Assembly: GCA_021292105.1 (NCBI GenBank)
Contig: CM037869.1
Location: 25,310,050-25,374,049 of the forward strand
Source of the DNA: Anadara kagoshimensis
Taxonomy: Eukaryota; Mollusca; Bivalvia; Arcoida; Arcidae
Length of the DNA: 64,000 nucleotides
Direction of reading: 5' to 3'
Shown here piece after piece: positions 46,351 through 58,699 of this stretch. A model generated the notes under the pieces. It was not told the DNA's origin. It did not search any database and saw nothing but the letters and a program-made list of their open reading frames with translations. The number at the start of each line of letters is the position of its first letter. The stretch's first letter is position 1. Made by a program: the position numbers and the translations under genes.

Positions 46351-46599
46351 TGCAAAGAATAATGTTATTTAAAACTATTTTGAGAACATGTCTCTGTCTG
46401 TATCAAATTCATTTTACTGCACATTTCTGATACTGATACAATACTGTAAATTTGGTAAAAGTTTATATCAATATCAGTCATACTAGCAGTAAAGGTTATA
46501 ATTTCTAAAACCTAGGAATGTAGCTAATCTATTTTGAGTTAGAGTTTCGGTTCACTATAGTTAAAAGTTGTGACAGTAAAAAACCTAAATGTGTAAAAA

Positions 46600-46696
46600 C
46601 ATGGTTGTCAGGAATTAAAAATAGCAGGGACCAAGTAGCCCATGGCTCATAAAAATCAGCCTGTCCCCCTGCTATACTTAATTCCCGAAGACCATG
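46600..46696. repeat. Imperfect hairpin, arms about 31 nt
   Basis: 'catggttgtcaggaattaaa' + 'aatagcaggg' pairs with 'ccctgctatacttaattccc' + 'gaagaccatg' with a few mismatches and a loop of about 35 nt. Confidence 0.75.
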
Positions 46697-46699
46697 TCA

Positions 46700-49075
46700 G
46701 TATTAACTGTTGAATAAAAGCATGTTTGAAAAACTTAAAAATAAAACAATTGAAATAAAATATGTTAAAAGGAAACCTTTAACTAAATTAAGTATGCAAA
46801 TAGGCGACCAGTCATGATATCATGGCTAAATCAGTCATTTCTGTATTCGTTTTCATCATCATCAAATCTGCAAATTGGAAATCGTAAACGTCAAGATGAC
46901 ACGACATGGTACCAAGTTCAAACCGATATCAATTCTCGATTACATAATTCTATTTTATTCAAACGGTTGCTATATATTTGTTTCAATGCAGATATTGATT
47001 CTGGTTGTATTGTTACCGTTATATTCCTCTCCGGGTTGTAATCGTCAATTACTTTAATTGCTAAGTGATTAGGTTGGTACAGCTGCGGTCTCACCAGTAT
47101 GAACTCTCGGTTTTGATTGACTTTTACTGTGTTATCATGAACAAATAATAAGAGATAGGGTTAACTTCACACAAAATGGGGTATTGATGCACGCATTTTA
47201 CTGCAAATTACATATCACATGCAATTCCATGTTAAATGGATTATTTTTAATTCAACAGGGTACGTTTTAGACTTTGATCAAACCCGAATATTTGTATTGC
47301 TTTTGGATTCGTGATTAAGACATGACTGGTCTGTTTACATGTCCAGCGTCATTTATATACTTTTTGTGACCTTTCAACTTTTTGTTATTTATTAAATCAA
47401 CTAAAAGGAAAACCATATGATTTTTACATCCAGTGAAATTTTAATTTATTTTTTATGTACGTGCATCTGTTATTGTTGTGTGGTATTTTCTGGATATGAA
47501 GAAACGTCATGAAAGTTATAATTTTGCTTTTAAAATGTTATCTGTATTCAAGAAAACTACATACAAGAAAAGTCATACGAAGGTTACTGAAAACTGTTCA
47601 ATTTGCATAAATCGTTCATTTCTTTTTCTCTTGGTAATTCCACAAATACCTAGAAATAGCCAGGTTCATCAATTTAGCTGCAGCTAAGAAAAGAAATTAA
47701 TGATGTACCATCAAATGTCTTTTTTAGTGAATCTTGAAAGCTGATAATTAAATATTCAGACTCAAATCTTAGTTATTGTTCCAGATTCGAGATAAGCATA
47801 TATTTTGAGCAGATAATAGTATATATCAAAAATCTATTTTAGGCATATTGATATAAGCGGCTTTGTGATAATCGTTATGTTGACGACATCTTGTTATTTT
47901 CCTGTAATATCTCGTATAGTTATTTACATAAATTCGGATTTCTTCTTATCGATTTTTTGCGCCTATTTTCCTTAAATACTGCGGCAACAATAGAAACTAT
48001 TTCATCTGCTGGTGATACAAGATACTTACATTAATTATCCTATCATGAATTGAGAAATATGATTCTCACTACAAAATAGGAGAAATCACTGATCTTTGAC
48101 CTATATTACATTGATATGGATATATATGTATGGGTATATATGCCGCGTAGAAAAACCTAAAATTGGTATCTGGATTTTGTATTATTAAGTAATAACGCAT
48201 ACTGGTAGCTAGAATTTTGTATTATAAGAATAATAACAGTTGTTATTGAAGTCTTTAGTGTGTCACAGAAAAAGATTAATTTAAAATTCTTTCAAATCAC
48301 ATTTGTCATTTGTCATGAGCTGTTTTGCAAAATAAATCAAGCTAATTTTGTAAAAATCCCATTATCATTTTAAATGTATTGTTTTCTGTTTTCCGAATAC
48401 ATGTAGATTGCAAGCTGTTTTGAGGAAGTTAATGATGGATTAATGTTTGAAGCTGTAATAGAATTGTTGCAGCTATTCGCAGCTAGAATAAAAAAGTCAT
48501 TTTTCTGTATTAGCGTTTTAAGTTTCCAAGAAATGAACAAGAATCTTATCTCTGTAAATGTTAATCATCTTGTTTGGAGCCTACAATGTAGGTTTTTGCA
48601 TAGGTAATTTGTTCATGCAGATATTTTAGTGAAATTAATAAAATAACAATAAAGCCTAATATTTTACTGCATATATTTGGGAGCCACTAATTGAGCGACA
48701 ATGGGCGGCATCAAGTCTGCCATTTATCAGCACTTGAACACCATTTTGACACCATGTCCATATAAAATAATCGTTTTGTATGTCTTGATTGTGTTGTGTT
48801 TCCAGTGTTTAGTAACATATAAATAGTGCTAATAATTTGTAAATACACGTATTTGTAAATTGAATGCGATCGTTCCTGCACTGCAACAGCACTTGAATTA
48901 TTAATCATTGTTTACCATTTTGCCATATTTCTATATAAAACACCCAACTGTTTTAATTTGCCAATCCATGTATTCATGGTATTTTGAAATTATACATATA
49001 CTTGAAATTTGAGTGAGGTAATTCGTGCACTTATTAAATGTCCCCATTTTATATACCATTATTTTATATGCTACA
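46700..49075. other. AT-rich, one family-D remnant
   Basis: A weak minus-oriented family-D piece lies at 47255-47345 ('ttgcttttggattcgtgatt' + 'aagacatgactggtctgttt'). 48120-48240 has two 'ggtatctggattttgtatta' like blocks about 55 bp apart. No gene is seen. Confidence 0.45.
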
Positions 49076-49077
49076 AA

Positions 49078-49168
49078 CTTGAACATTAAGCGGCAGTTTT
49101 ATTTTAGCGCTTTTGGCGCTCTGACATATCCGTTAAAATAAAATTGCGCTGAAATTAATGTTCCAACA
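49078..49168. repeat. Foldback sequence, arms about 32 nt
   Basis: 'ttgaacattaagcggcagtt' + 'ttattttagcg' pairs with 'cgttaaaataaaattgcgct' + 'gaaattaatgttccaa', with a small bulge. Confidence 0.65.
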
Positions 49169-49169
49169 A

Positions 49170-49690
49170 AAAATTCGTGTGCTGAAATAAAACTCATCTT
49201 ATTACCTCTATTAAGTAAAACGTCAAAACAAGTAAGCGGAAATTCAAGACAGTTTAAGGTATCTTTATTGTGTCTTCTTTAACATTTCTTTTCTTTTTGT
49301 GTGTTCTTGGTCTGTTCCGCTATATCCATATGCATGCTATTTAAGTGCAAAATCAGTATTTTATTGTATATCATGACCTTGCCTTTATTATCTAATTATA
49401 CCACTGTACTCTGGCGAACTTTCATTTATATAAATGACAATCTTAAGTATATCGATTGTAAGTCACAATAAATCAGCGTAAAAAGATTGTGAATTACGAT
49501 GAAATCAGCGCAATTCGCTAGAGTAGAAGATTTGATTGACAGACTGGTATACACGTGATTTATATATCAACTGAAACCTTAAGGCCGACCATTAACCTGC
49601 TGCTAATTGATTAATTTAGGACTGATGCCCTATTAATTACTAGATCAAGACATTTGTCCGTTTCATTTGCAATAAAAAGTGCTATAAATA
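49170..49690. other. Unassigned
   Basis: 'aaatcagcg' occurs twice (49470, 49504), weakly related to the foldback at 49078. No gene. Confidence 0.4.
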
Positions 49691-49691
49691 G

Positions 49692-50345
49692 TCGGGGAAA
49701 CAATATTGTCCATCGAATTACTGAAAAGTTCACAGGTCGCCAGCAAATAAAATTACAAGCGTCTATACTACGTCAACATAGATAGGCAAAATAGTAATAG
49801 GTAAACAAACATTTATATGGCAAGATTACTTGTCAATAATCCAAAATCCAATTGCAAAGTTTATTTGTTTTGAATTCAGAATTCACAGGTTGCCAGCAAT
49901 AAAATTAAAAGCGTCTATACTACGTCATGTAAAAGCAAATAAGTAATAAGTATACAAACATTTCTATGAACAAGATGAAAGATAAATTACCCAGAATGCA
50001 ATTGCAGGTTTTATTTGTTTTGGTTTTAATTCAGAATAAATAACTGAAGAAACAATAGTGTACATCGCGTTACTGGAAAAGTTCACAGTTCGCTGGCAAT
50101 AAAATTAAAACGATACAATAGCGTCAACGTAGAAAAGCCAAATAGTCATAAATACGCAAACATTTGTATGAACAAGATGAATGGTAAATTACCCAGATTG
50201 CCATTGTTGGTTTTGATTCTTTTGTTTACGATTGATTTTTAAACAGAAAATTTGTAGTTAGAAAGGAAAAGTGGAAATAAAATGAAGACTTACAGATCAC
50301 ACAGAATGCAATTGTGGACTGGTTTGTTTTGTTTTCAATTCAGAC
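49692..50345 (+). repeat. Tandem repeat, about 3.5 units of 150-200 bp
   Basis: 'gttcacaggtcgccagcaa' (49729), 'attcacaggttgccagcaa' (49880) and 'gttcacagttcgctggcaat' (50081) head the units; 'aacaagatgaa' and 'aaattacccaga-tgc-attg' follow in each. The central unit lacks a 'gaaacaata-tgt-catcg' segment, which accounts for the shorter first period. Confidence 0.8.
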
Positions 50346-50349
50346 GAGT

Positions 50350-51330
50350 TTTTTTATAAAAAAGAAAATGTCATTGTGAGAAAAAATAAAATAAAATTGA
50401 GACATATATATAATTTTAACGGTCGCTAGCTCACAAAAATGCAATATTCCTCTATGTTTGGAGTTGATTGCTTTTAAGATACTAGATGTCTCAAGAAATG
50501 CATGCATGTTGTTTGTCCAAACTGATGAATTCCTGCCATGTTTCAGAATCCAGACAGGTCAAAATTCTCAAAGTCATTATACTCTCTGCCATTGATCATT
50601 AATATCGTGACCATTAAACTTTCTCTTTTTATAGAAGTAATTTTAAAAATCTTACTGTAGATATTTGCACTCGTATTCAAATTTCTTCATTCTTTTCTAC
50701 TTTTAACACGCGAGATAGCGTGAATGTCGTTTCTAATATGCTATGTCAACACAATCGAGTCTTTGAAAATAATTCACACTATATCTATCAGAAGTCTCTG
50801 TAACGTGTCTCTGTGGAATTTCACGTTCTTGTTTTTTTTACTTTAGCCAAGCCTTTTTCTGATACTTGAACTGTAGATGAAGAAATAAACATCTTAATCT
50901 GAATACTGGCGATGAATAGACATTTATGGTCGTTTCAATTTTTAGCTCAAGCTGAACCTTATTTCTTATTTTTAACAAGGATGATTGCATTTGTGTCTCT
51001 TTTTAAACAACTGATACTGAACACATAAATTACGAGAATAAGAATATTTAAAATGATCTATTATAAATTTATATTTACAATATGACTGTACCTGTCTTCG
51101 ATGAAACATACAGAAGCAATTGTATTTCAATTCCCAATGAAAGACAATGGGGGTCATGACCCTTGATGTGTATCAATTTTCCCGCAATATTACGTTATGT
51201 CCTACACAGGGGTTGCGTGGTCATGTGAGACACGCCGATTTCGCATGGCTAAAACCCCTATAAAACACGAGCAGATATGAAAAAATAGCGTAGCCAAGGT
51301 ACAAAATATTTATTAAAAGAAAGAATTGTA
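50350..51330. other. AT-rich, unassigned
   Basis: No gene, repeat family or RNA gene recognised. Confidence 0.4.
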
Positions 51331-51334
51331 AATA

Positions 51335-51475
51335 TAAGAAATGACATTTCTGCTCATGGTATTTCAAGGGGTAATGAAAGATAGTGTGGCGCGTGCCAAA
51401 TTCAAAATGAAGGGCTTCGCACCACACTATCTTTCATTACCCCTTGAAATACCATGAGCAGAATGTCATTTCTTA
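51335..51475. repeat. Near-perfect long hairpin, arms about 58 nt
   Basis: 51335-51393 and 51418-51475 are inverted copies differing by one extra T (in 'cattt', near 51345) and one mismatch (51390 against 51421). The loop is 24 nt. Being this clean in an otherwise decayed region implies a recent origin or selection on pairing. It overlaps a minus-strand open frame with no recognised domain. Confidence 0.9.
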
Positions 51476-51550
51476 AATAAAAATCTTTTATGGTACAATG
51501 TTGTCAATGTCTAGATATGTTCATTAATCAATCACTAGTTTTAAAATAAA

Positions 51551-51650
51551 TGTGATGGCTGGTAAAACCGTATTACAACAATCCGTTGAACATTATTTTG
51601 TGATGGCTGGTGACAACAGTATTACAACAATCCGTTGAACATTATTTTGA
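51551..51650 (+). repeat. Two-copy tandem duplication, 48/49 bp
   Basis: 'gtgatggctgg' + 'tattacaacaatccgttgaa' + 'cattatttt' twice with four or so differences, 75 bp downstream of the long hairpin. Confidence 0.9.
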
Positions 51651-51827
51651 AATCAAGACTAAGTACCTGATCACAGTAAGGAGTTTATAAATCAATGGCC
51701 CCAATATGTGCTGACCCTTTCATTGTTTCTCCTATAAACCTGCTATAATGTTTGGTGTTCTTAGTTGCTCCGGCCAGTATATGTTTTCGCTTTTTTTGTG
51801 TCAAGTGGCTCCGATTGTTGCCAATTA

Positions 51828-51892
51828 TATATTATACCAATGCTAATTTTACAGCACTAAACGGCCGTTTCTGAATACAATTCCTCATGCAA
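51828..51892 (+). mobile_element. Family-C end fragment
   Basis: 'ttttacagcactaaacggcc' + 'gtttctgaatacaattcctc' + 'atgc'. Confidence 0.75.
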
Positions 51893-51914
51893 TTTGTTAT
51901 ATACCTATGTGTGT

Positions 51915-52085
51915 TCCACAACCCAATGTATTTTTAGACGTGGCGGATGTAGGTAGCGAGACAAAAATGTTTTGCCGTACGAAGCATTCAACCTCACTTC
52001 CCTGGTTGGTAGAAGTTCACGTTTTTAACTTTATTTGCCAGTTTCCACTTTGCTTTTGGGGTTGTGTTTTGCATTGTTTTGATAT
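51915..52085 (-). mobile_element. Family-D repeat
   Basis: 'gtggcggatgtaggtagcga', 'aacctcacttccctggttgg', 'ccactttgcttttggggttg'. It lies within 25 bp of the family-C fragment. The open frame 51907-52095 is an artefact of it. Confidence 0.75.
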
Positions 52086-52096
52086 CAAAGAGTAGG

Positions 52097-52121
52097 TTTT
52101 TTTTTTTTTTTTTTTTTTTTA
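52097..52121. repeat. Poly-T tract
   Basis: About 25 T. Confidence 0.9.
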
Positions 52122-52429
52122 AGTTTACTTTTTATATATGCCAATTACATTGATATGTGGAATGTTTCTTCTAAATTTATTTCATGGTTGTGCAATGTTA
52201 TGTTTTAAGCCATTATTTTCATCAATCGTTTCCCCTACAATTGTTCTGGGTAGTCTTTTATTATTTTATTACTTCCTTTCTTTTTCTATTTTTTATTTAC
52301 TTTTAACCAGTATAAAAACAAAATTTCAAAAACAAATAAATTTTATACTTTTGTTTTACGAACACCTTTGGTTTTAAGTAGTTCATTTTTTATACTAAAT
52401 ACCCTGTTGCAATATGAATACAGACACGA

Positions 52430-52735
52430 TAAATTGAAATAATAAGACCCGGATGACACATTTATAAAACACAAAATGATCCTCAGCTCTATCTTCACCG
52501 GAATACAATATCGTAAAGTACAATATTCTATACATATTTCCATTATTCCGTAAAAAAAAACAATCGACAAAAAACTATAACAATAATAGATAATTCTACA
52601 ACATCGTAGACATTTTGTACTGTAATGGTCATCGTGTCATGTAATTACTACAAAGAAATAACAAGACTTTTTTATCTTGGCAAGTTTCTGTGTTTTTGCG
52701 CCAACATAACGTTATCTAGTAACATCTATGTTTAT
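52430..52735 (+). repeat. Family-J copy 1
   Basis: 'accggaatacaatatcgtaa' + 'agtac', 'ctacaacatcgtagacat', 'ttggcaagtttctgtgtttt' + 'tgcgcc'. Related copies lie at 52960-53290, 53690-53930 and 55670-56090. Confidence 0.75.
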
Positions 52736-52959
52736 TCATTGTGTTTGTTCCCAACAAGCTTAATATACGCATCATTGAGTGTTTTTTTTATTGTTACCCG
52801 TTTTTCTTTAAATATATTTGTAACACTTGCAAATGCTGGTAATGTTTTTATCATGAATATATTCTAATGTGAATAATTCAGACAGAAAGTTCTTTGAAAA
52901 GTTTGATGAATTAGAACGATGGTTTTTAACGTACGCCAAAATGTAGACCACGACCAAAG

Positions 52960-53290
52960 TACACACAAATTTACCATTCCATGACCAAACCACAATTAAA
53001 AAAATATCGTTTATAAAACAAAAAATATTAACAATTCTTTCTACGCCGGAGTACACGCATCGTAAAGCGTCGTAAAGTACATTATACTACGCGTATTTCG
53101 ACTATTCTGTGAAAAAAGACAAAAAAACTATAGCAATTATAAATAATTCTACAACATCGTAGACATGTGGTAATTTAATAGCCGTAGTGTTGCGTTATTA
53201 TTACAGAGTATTTACAAGACTCGTATTTCTTGGCGAGTTTCTATATTTTTGCGCTAGTATTACGTTTTCTAGTAGCATTCATGATTATAG
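52960..53290 (+). repeat. Family-J copy 2
   Basis: 'accattccatgaccaaacca' + 'caatt', 'gccggagtacacgcatcgta', 'ctacaacatcgtagacatg', 'ttggcgagtttctatatttt' + 'tgcgc', 'acgttttctagtagcat'. Confidence 0.75.
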
Positions 53291-53366
53291 ATAGTATTAA
53301 TTTGTAAAAGTATTCACCTCAATAGGTATCATTTAGCTTGTTACTCTTTACTCTTAAAATAGACGT

Positions 53367-53600
53367 GTATAGGTAAACAACAATTACCTTTCCGCTTGAC
53401 CTTTAATTTAAATATTTATAATGGCTCAGCTCATTTATGTACAGGGAACGCAAGCGTTCATTTAGTCTACTACATCATCAACGATGCTCATTTCATAGAG
53501 TAGGCACATGCAGTGTGTATGTATTAATTTGAAACACAACTCATATATTGGGTGAATATAAAAGGTCAAGCAGACAGGTCAATGTTGTTTGCCTATAACT
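53367..53600. mobile_element. Element K, complete
   Basis: 'gtataggtaaacaacaatta' + 'cctttccgcttgacctttaa' + 'ttt' at the left is the inverse of 'ataaaaggtcaagcagacag' + 'gtcaatgttgtttgcctata' at the right. It lies between two family-J copies. Confidence 0.8.
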
Positions 53601-53689
53601 TGCAATTATCGTGTATATATTCCTATATCAATTAATAAGGTTCTGAAAAATAAATAAGAATCATAGCTAATTTCAAACACCAAATAATT

Positions 53690-53925
53690 TACACACAAAT
53701 ATACCGGGTCATGACCTAACCACAATTCGAAATACAAACAAAACACAAAATTATTGCCGTCTGTATCTTGGCCGGAATACATTATTTTACAATAATCGAC
53801 AAAAAAAACATTTACAATAATAAAAAAATCTCCAACGTCGTAGACATGTTGTATCATAAAGGCCATATGTAATGTTATTACTACAAAATCATTCTTGGCA
53901 AGTTTCTATGCTTTTGCGCTAAAAT
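53690..53925 (+). repeat. Family-J copy 3
   Basis: 'accgggtcatgacctaacca' + 'caattcg', 'ttggccggaatacattattt', 'aacgtcgtagacatgttgta', 'tcttggcaagtttctatgct' + 'tttgcgc'. Confidence 0.75.
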
Positions 53926-53927
53926 AA

Positions 53928-54082
53928 CAGAATACAATTCCTCATCAGTAGCGCTTGGACAAAAATTATGAAACTAAAACTTTGTTCAAGATGTTGAAAA
54001 GAAACACAAAGGACAAAAATAAATTTCACCACATTTAGCTAAGGAAATACCTTAGGTTGTGAGGAATTTCACATTTTAAGTC
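53928..54082 (+). mobile_element. Family-C repeat, 5'-truncated
   Basis: Starts at 'gaatacaattcctcatcagt' and runs to 'tgtgaggaatttcacatttt'. It abuts the family-J copy. Confidence 0.75.
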
Positions 54083-54099
54083 GCAGCAAATTGGTGTGT

Positions 54100-54560
54100 G
54101 TGCACAGCGACACGGAAAAGGTTTACCTTCACCTGAATGCACTGCCTAGCAAGAAACTAGACCTCAAAAGAGATTATCCTTGCTTGATTTATTTGATGTT
54201 TAATACACTATATTATTACTAAAAAGGTCACCATAACCTAAGTGCACGCCAAAGCAAGAGACTGTGTACTGTTAGAAAAACAATATCCAAAATATGTTCT
54301 AGTGTCTGTATATAAATGGATATCTTTGACACTATGTTTTATTATTTTATGTTTGAGGCCTTATTTTACTGCTCCTTTGAACAATAGCTCATTAAGTATA
54401 CCTAATAGTTCACCATGACCTAAGTGCACGCCATGGCAAAGACTATAGACTGTTATAAATACAATATGCAAAAGAGATTCTTTCTAGTTTCTATATATAA
54501 ATGAATATCCTTGACTCTTTATATTACTGTTTTTCATATCATTTTCCCCTATGGGCCTGC
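54100..54560 (+). repeat. Two- to three-copy duplication, period about 187 bp
   Basis: 'caccataacctaagtgcacg' + 'cc' (54231) and 'caccatgacctaagtgcacg' + 'cc' (54412), both followed by 'agactgt' and 'tatataaatg-atatc'. A third diverged head, 'ttcacctgaatgcactgcc', is at 54129. Confidence 0.8.
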
Positions 54561-54934
54561 AAAATTATTTATCGTGTGTCAGCTTACTAATGCAATTGTG
54601 ATTGGAACAAAAGACATGTTATGTTAGTTGAAACATTTATATCCTTAGACCAGACCCAGAGAATGCATAATTTATATAATACACAGAAATGACAGTCGCT
54701 CATTTTTTCCCATTGGGACACAATATGGGTTTCACTATGTAATTAGAAAACAGAAATACAAACACAAAATGCAATAATTATTTTCCCTGGTATTACAAAC
54801 AATGTGTCTAAACAAGTAAACATAAAGTTCTCTCTTCTAGCATATTTTTCGACTTTCGACTAATATTATGCTATTTCTACGAGCTTAGGATATCAAGACC
54901 CTCAACAAGTTCTAAGGTTACAATATTGTTGATA

Positions 54935-55050
54935 CGTATCAACTTAGGAAGTGAGGCCAGGTGCTTCGGAAGTGTAAATACCTTCTCTCTAGCCAGCTAC
55001 ACCAGCCATGTGTAATATCTAAATTGAGAAAGAAAGATCATAGAACATGA
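54935..55050 (+). mobile_element. Family-D repeat, 3' part
   Basis: 'ggaagtgaggccaggtgctt' + 'cggaag', 'tagccagctacaccagccat' + 'gtg', 'gagaaagaaagatcat'. Confidence 0.75.
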
Positions 55051-55129
55051 AACTCATATATTTTACAGAGACGTCATACTTATCAACAATATTGTAACAA
55101 TGGTAATAAATATTTTTATATTTTAAGTA

Positions 55130-56090
55130 TAAGTACAAGGTATTACTTTATTTGTTTTTCTTAGAAATTTTGGGTAATGCTTGTCAGCTAATGTATTATT
55201 AAAACTTATTTATATTTAAGAATACTTAAGACAATTCTAATGTATATACATAAAACACAAAAACAGTCGTCTTTTTCTTTTGCCATCAGAACAAAATCAT
55301 AAGGTACATTTGCATTACACATTTCCATTATTATTTTTATTATTATACATACCACATTTTTTTCTCAATTAAGTATAAGTAATGCAATTAGTACCAGACT
55401 TGTTTATATTGAAATGTGTTTAAGAAACTGGTAATACATATACATAAACCACAAAAATAGTCGCCTGTTTTTCTCTCCATCGGAACAATATCGTAAAGTA
55501 AATGACATATTTCTATTATTATTATACATTATATAAAAACTACAACGTTTTATATATTTTATTCCTTATTTAAGTATTAGTACTGCCATTGTTACCAGAC
55601 TTGTTATATTAAAGAATATTAAGACAATTCTAATTCATATACATGAACCACAATTATGGTCGCTGGCTTTGTTATCCATCGGAACAATAAAGTACATTCA
55701 CATTATTATTATTATTATTATTATTATATTATAAATTGTATAAAAGCTACAACGTTTTATTTTATTTAATTTCTTATTTAAGTATTAGTACTGCCATTGT
55801 TACCAGACTTGTTATATTGAAGAATATTCATATACATAAACCACAATTATGGTCGCCGGCTTATTTCTCCATCGTAACAATATCGTAAAGTACATTTCAC
55901 ATTCCAATTATCCCCGTAATCTTATACATTATAAAGAACAATCAACAAAAACTATAATTATTTTATTCTCCGACATATAGACAGACAGTATTCTACAGCT
56001 ATCGTGTTACAACTTATCATTAGAACCATTTTTCTTGGCACGTTTTTACATCCTTCCTAATAATATGTCTTTAACAACATCTTTGTGAAG
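55130..56090 (+). repeat. Tandem repeat, about four units near 200 bp, ending in family J
   Basis: 'accagacttgtttatattg' or 'accagacttgttatatt' near 55393, 55596 and 55801. Each is followed by 'catatacat-aaccacaa' and 'cca tcggaacaata', with (ATT)n runs (longest 55695-55727). The last part (from about 55860) continues as a family-J copy. Confidence 0.75.
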
Positions 56091-56151
56091 GTCATTTTTG
56101 TTTGTTGCAGAAGCAGAGCTTTACAAATGTCGTTCAATGTTGTTTGTGATT

Positions 56152-56325
56152 ATATATTATACCAGTTTTAATTTTCCCGTACTTGAGGATCGTTTCAAAA
56201 TATAATTCCTCATCAGTAGTGCCTGGACCAAAATTATGAAACCAATTTTTTCGTGATGTTGATACCCAACGGACCAAAATACATTTTACCAAGAAACATT
56301 TTGCATGAGAGAATATACCTTAATT
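56152..56325 (+). mobile_element. Family-C repeat
   Basis: 'ataccagttttaattttccc', 'ttcctcatcagtagtgcctg' + 'gaccaaaattatgaaacc', 'ttgcatgagagaatatacct'. The usual 'cagcactagacgg' block is altered. Confidence 0.8.
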
Positions 56326-56329
56326 TTTA

Positions 56330-56366
56330 ACTGTTTTGAAATGGCGTTCATAGTCAATATGAATAT
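56330..56366 (+). mobile_element. Single end of element M
   Basis: 'aactgttttgaaatggcgtt' + 'catagtcaatatgaat' matches the arms of the palindrome at 41581-41746. Confidence 0.75.
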
Positions 56367-56369
56367 AAA

Positions 56370-56520
56370 AGCAAAGTAAATCATTTGAAACTGACAGGTT
56401 AGGTTAAACACGTGAACTTCCATCAGGGAAGTGAGACCGGGTTCTCTGAAAAAGCATGCATCTCCTGTTTAGCTAGTTACACCCGCAAAATGAATGAAAG
56501 GAACATGGAACTTTGGGACG
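56370..56520 (+). mobile_element. Family-D repeat
   Basis: 'aaacacgtgaacttccatca' + 'gggaagtgagaccggg', 'catctcctgtttagctagtt' + 'acacc', 'atgaaaggaacatggaact'. The open frame 56412-56657 arises from it. Confidence 0.8.
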
Positions 56521-56524
56521 GCAA

Positions 56525-58420
56525 AAATACCCAGGGTAATCCTGAACACAGAGACATCAAACTTATCAACAATACTGCGATGACGGCCATAAAACTATTC
56601 AGCTCATTTTACAAACATTTACAGAAAAAAAATCTTTTTTTTTTATTTTATCTATAAATACCTTGGTTGAAACATGCTTTTGTTGTTTCTGATATGTTGC
56701 CTTTAAGGATTGATTGTTCCATTGATTATATTTATGTGTTTCACGTTGTTATTTTGTCATTTTAATGTTTGTTCTAGTTGTGACTTATCTTTGTATTTAT
56801 ATATTCCGATCAAACGGTTATCACCAGGTGGTGTTTTATTTCTTCGCGTTTCTTCTGTTTACTACCATATTTATGATAGCTGCTTTTCAATGACCTTCAC
56901 TTAAGATTACTTGGTTTGATTATTGATTATAATTCTATAAATAGAATTGACCGTTATATTTTTGTACTTGAACTACATCATGTTTAATTTTAAAATAAAA
57001 TTAAATTAATTTTAAAATTTTAATTGTTATTGAAAATATTTGTCACAGCATACTGTTTTTTTATTGTTTTGTTGGCTTTGAGGTTTTGACGATCAACAGT
57101 GTTGATCGTGGCGTGTTGTAGATTTTTAATTTCTTGACTTCGTGTTTGTTCTATTTTTTGTTACAGCTGCAGATTATAATTCTTACATTGTTTTTTATTA
57201 AGCTATCTTGCTGCAACTTTCTTGATATTATCTTTTTATATTATTGTTCGAGTTGATTTTATGGAATTGGCAAACTGTTGATAGTTAAGATAGCTTATTC
57301 ATTGCACACTTAGCGGCTCCAAATAGTTTCAAGGCTAAATTTTACTGTTTATTATAAAAAAATTAAAAGCTGTTGTCAAGAATTAACATTCAGCAACTTC
57401 AACTTCGTACATTTTATTTCATTTAGTGGCAACTAGTTGCTAAATAATTTAGAGTTACTGGAAACGTTATAACCACGCCACTGGTCATTTATTCCGGCGT
57501 CCTTGTACTGTCGGAAATTTTATAATCAGTGTTGGCTTTTGTTGTTTTGTTTTGTGTTTTTTTTTCTTGGCTTGTTTACCTGTTTATCATTGACTTGTAT
57601 TGTGTTCTAGTAGTTTTAGTTTTTCTGTTATAACCAGCCAGGTTTGTTATTATGTGTATCTGTAGTGATGATATTAATGTACATGTACATGTTTTTTCAA
57701 CTGACTTGTTTGCCTGTTTAGTATTGACTTATATTGTGTTATAGTTTTTCTGTTATAATCAGCTAGTTGTAATATTCTTTGTTTCCTTGGTGGTATTAGT
57801 TATACATCTTTTTTCGGCTAAAATTAATCCATTTTATCATCATTAGAAGTTTTTATAATTATTTATCCAATTTGCAAATAATTTGATTTGTGTAAATAGT
57901 CTTTAAACTCCTATTTTTGAAATGTTAACCTGGCCTAGTTGTAATATCGTTAAATCTTAGCATTAAGATTCCGTACAGTGCTAGTAATAACGAAAAACAG
58001 GATTTATTTATTCATATTTATATAATAAGGGTTCCTGATCAATGCTTTAATAACAACGCGTTCCTATAAAATGTCAGAAAGTCATTAATTTTCAGTTCAT
58101 TGACCTTCAGTTTATCCTGTCTTCTTGTGTCGTGTCGTAACTTCTTCCTACCGTCACTGCGAACTGTTTAATTAATTTTGACATTTGTTTTGCCATGGAG
58201 AATTGTTTTGCAATTATATTAAAAACAATAGAGAACATGGCTTCATATTGATGCTGACATTTTGACGTATATGTGTTGTTCCATGTTTTTCTCGTAACTA
58301 ATTACATTTTATTATAACCTTTGTTCTATATTTATTTAAGGATTCAGTAGAACATATGAACATATACTGTGGACTTATCATTGAACCAAATGCAAACATA
58401 CCGGTCCTGGTCCAATTGCA
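56525..58420. repeat. AT/T-rich stretch with a two-copy duplication
   Basis: 57578-57660 and 57705-57775 share 'cttgtttacctgtttatcat' / 'cttgtttgcctgtttagtat' and 'tgttataa-cagc'. Otherwise unassigned; no gene. Confidence 0.5.
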
Positions 58421-58425
58421 TATTG

Positions 58426-58698
58426 TACCAGTTTTAATTCTACAGCACTAGACAGTTGTTTCAGAATACAATTCATTATCAGTAATGCTTGAACCAAAAT
58501 TGTTTTCAAGATGTTCAAAAGATACCCAAAGGGCCAAAATATATTTTACTAAATTTAGCTAAGGAAATACTTTGAATGAAGGAGTATACCTTAGTTTTTG
58601 AGAAATTTCAAATTTAGACAATAGTGTATTTCTGAAAATAATACAATAATATTGAGTTTGTGATATCCTCGGGGCAATAGCCACCACTAGCAGAGATA
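58426..58698 (+). mobile_element. Family-C repeat, long form
   Basis: 'accagttttaattctacagc' + 'actagacagttgtttcag' through 'gatatcctcggggcaatagc' + 'cacc'. Same extension as at 32908-33225. Confidence 0.8.
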
Positions 58699-58699
58699 C

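Noticed and set aside
57086-57106. Short palindrome 'cgatcaac-agt-gttgatcg'
   Set aside because: An 8-bp stem is expected by chance in a window of this size and nothing around it supports a function.
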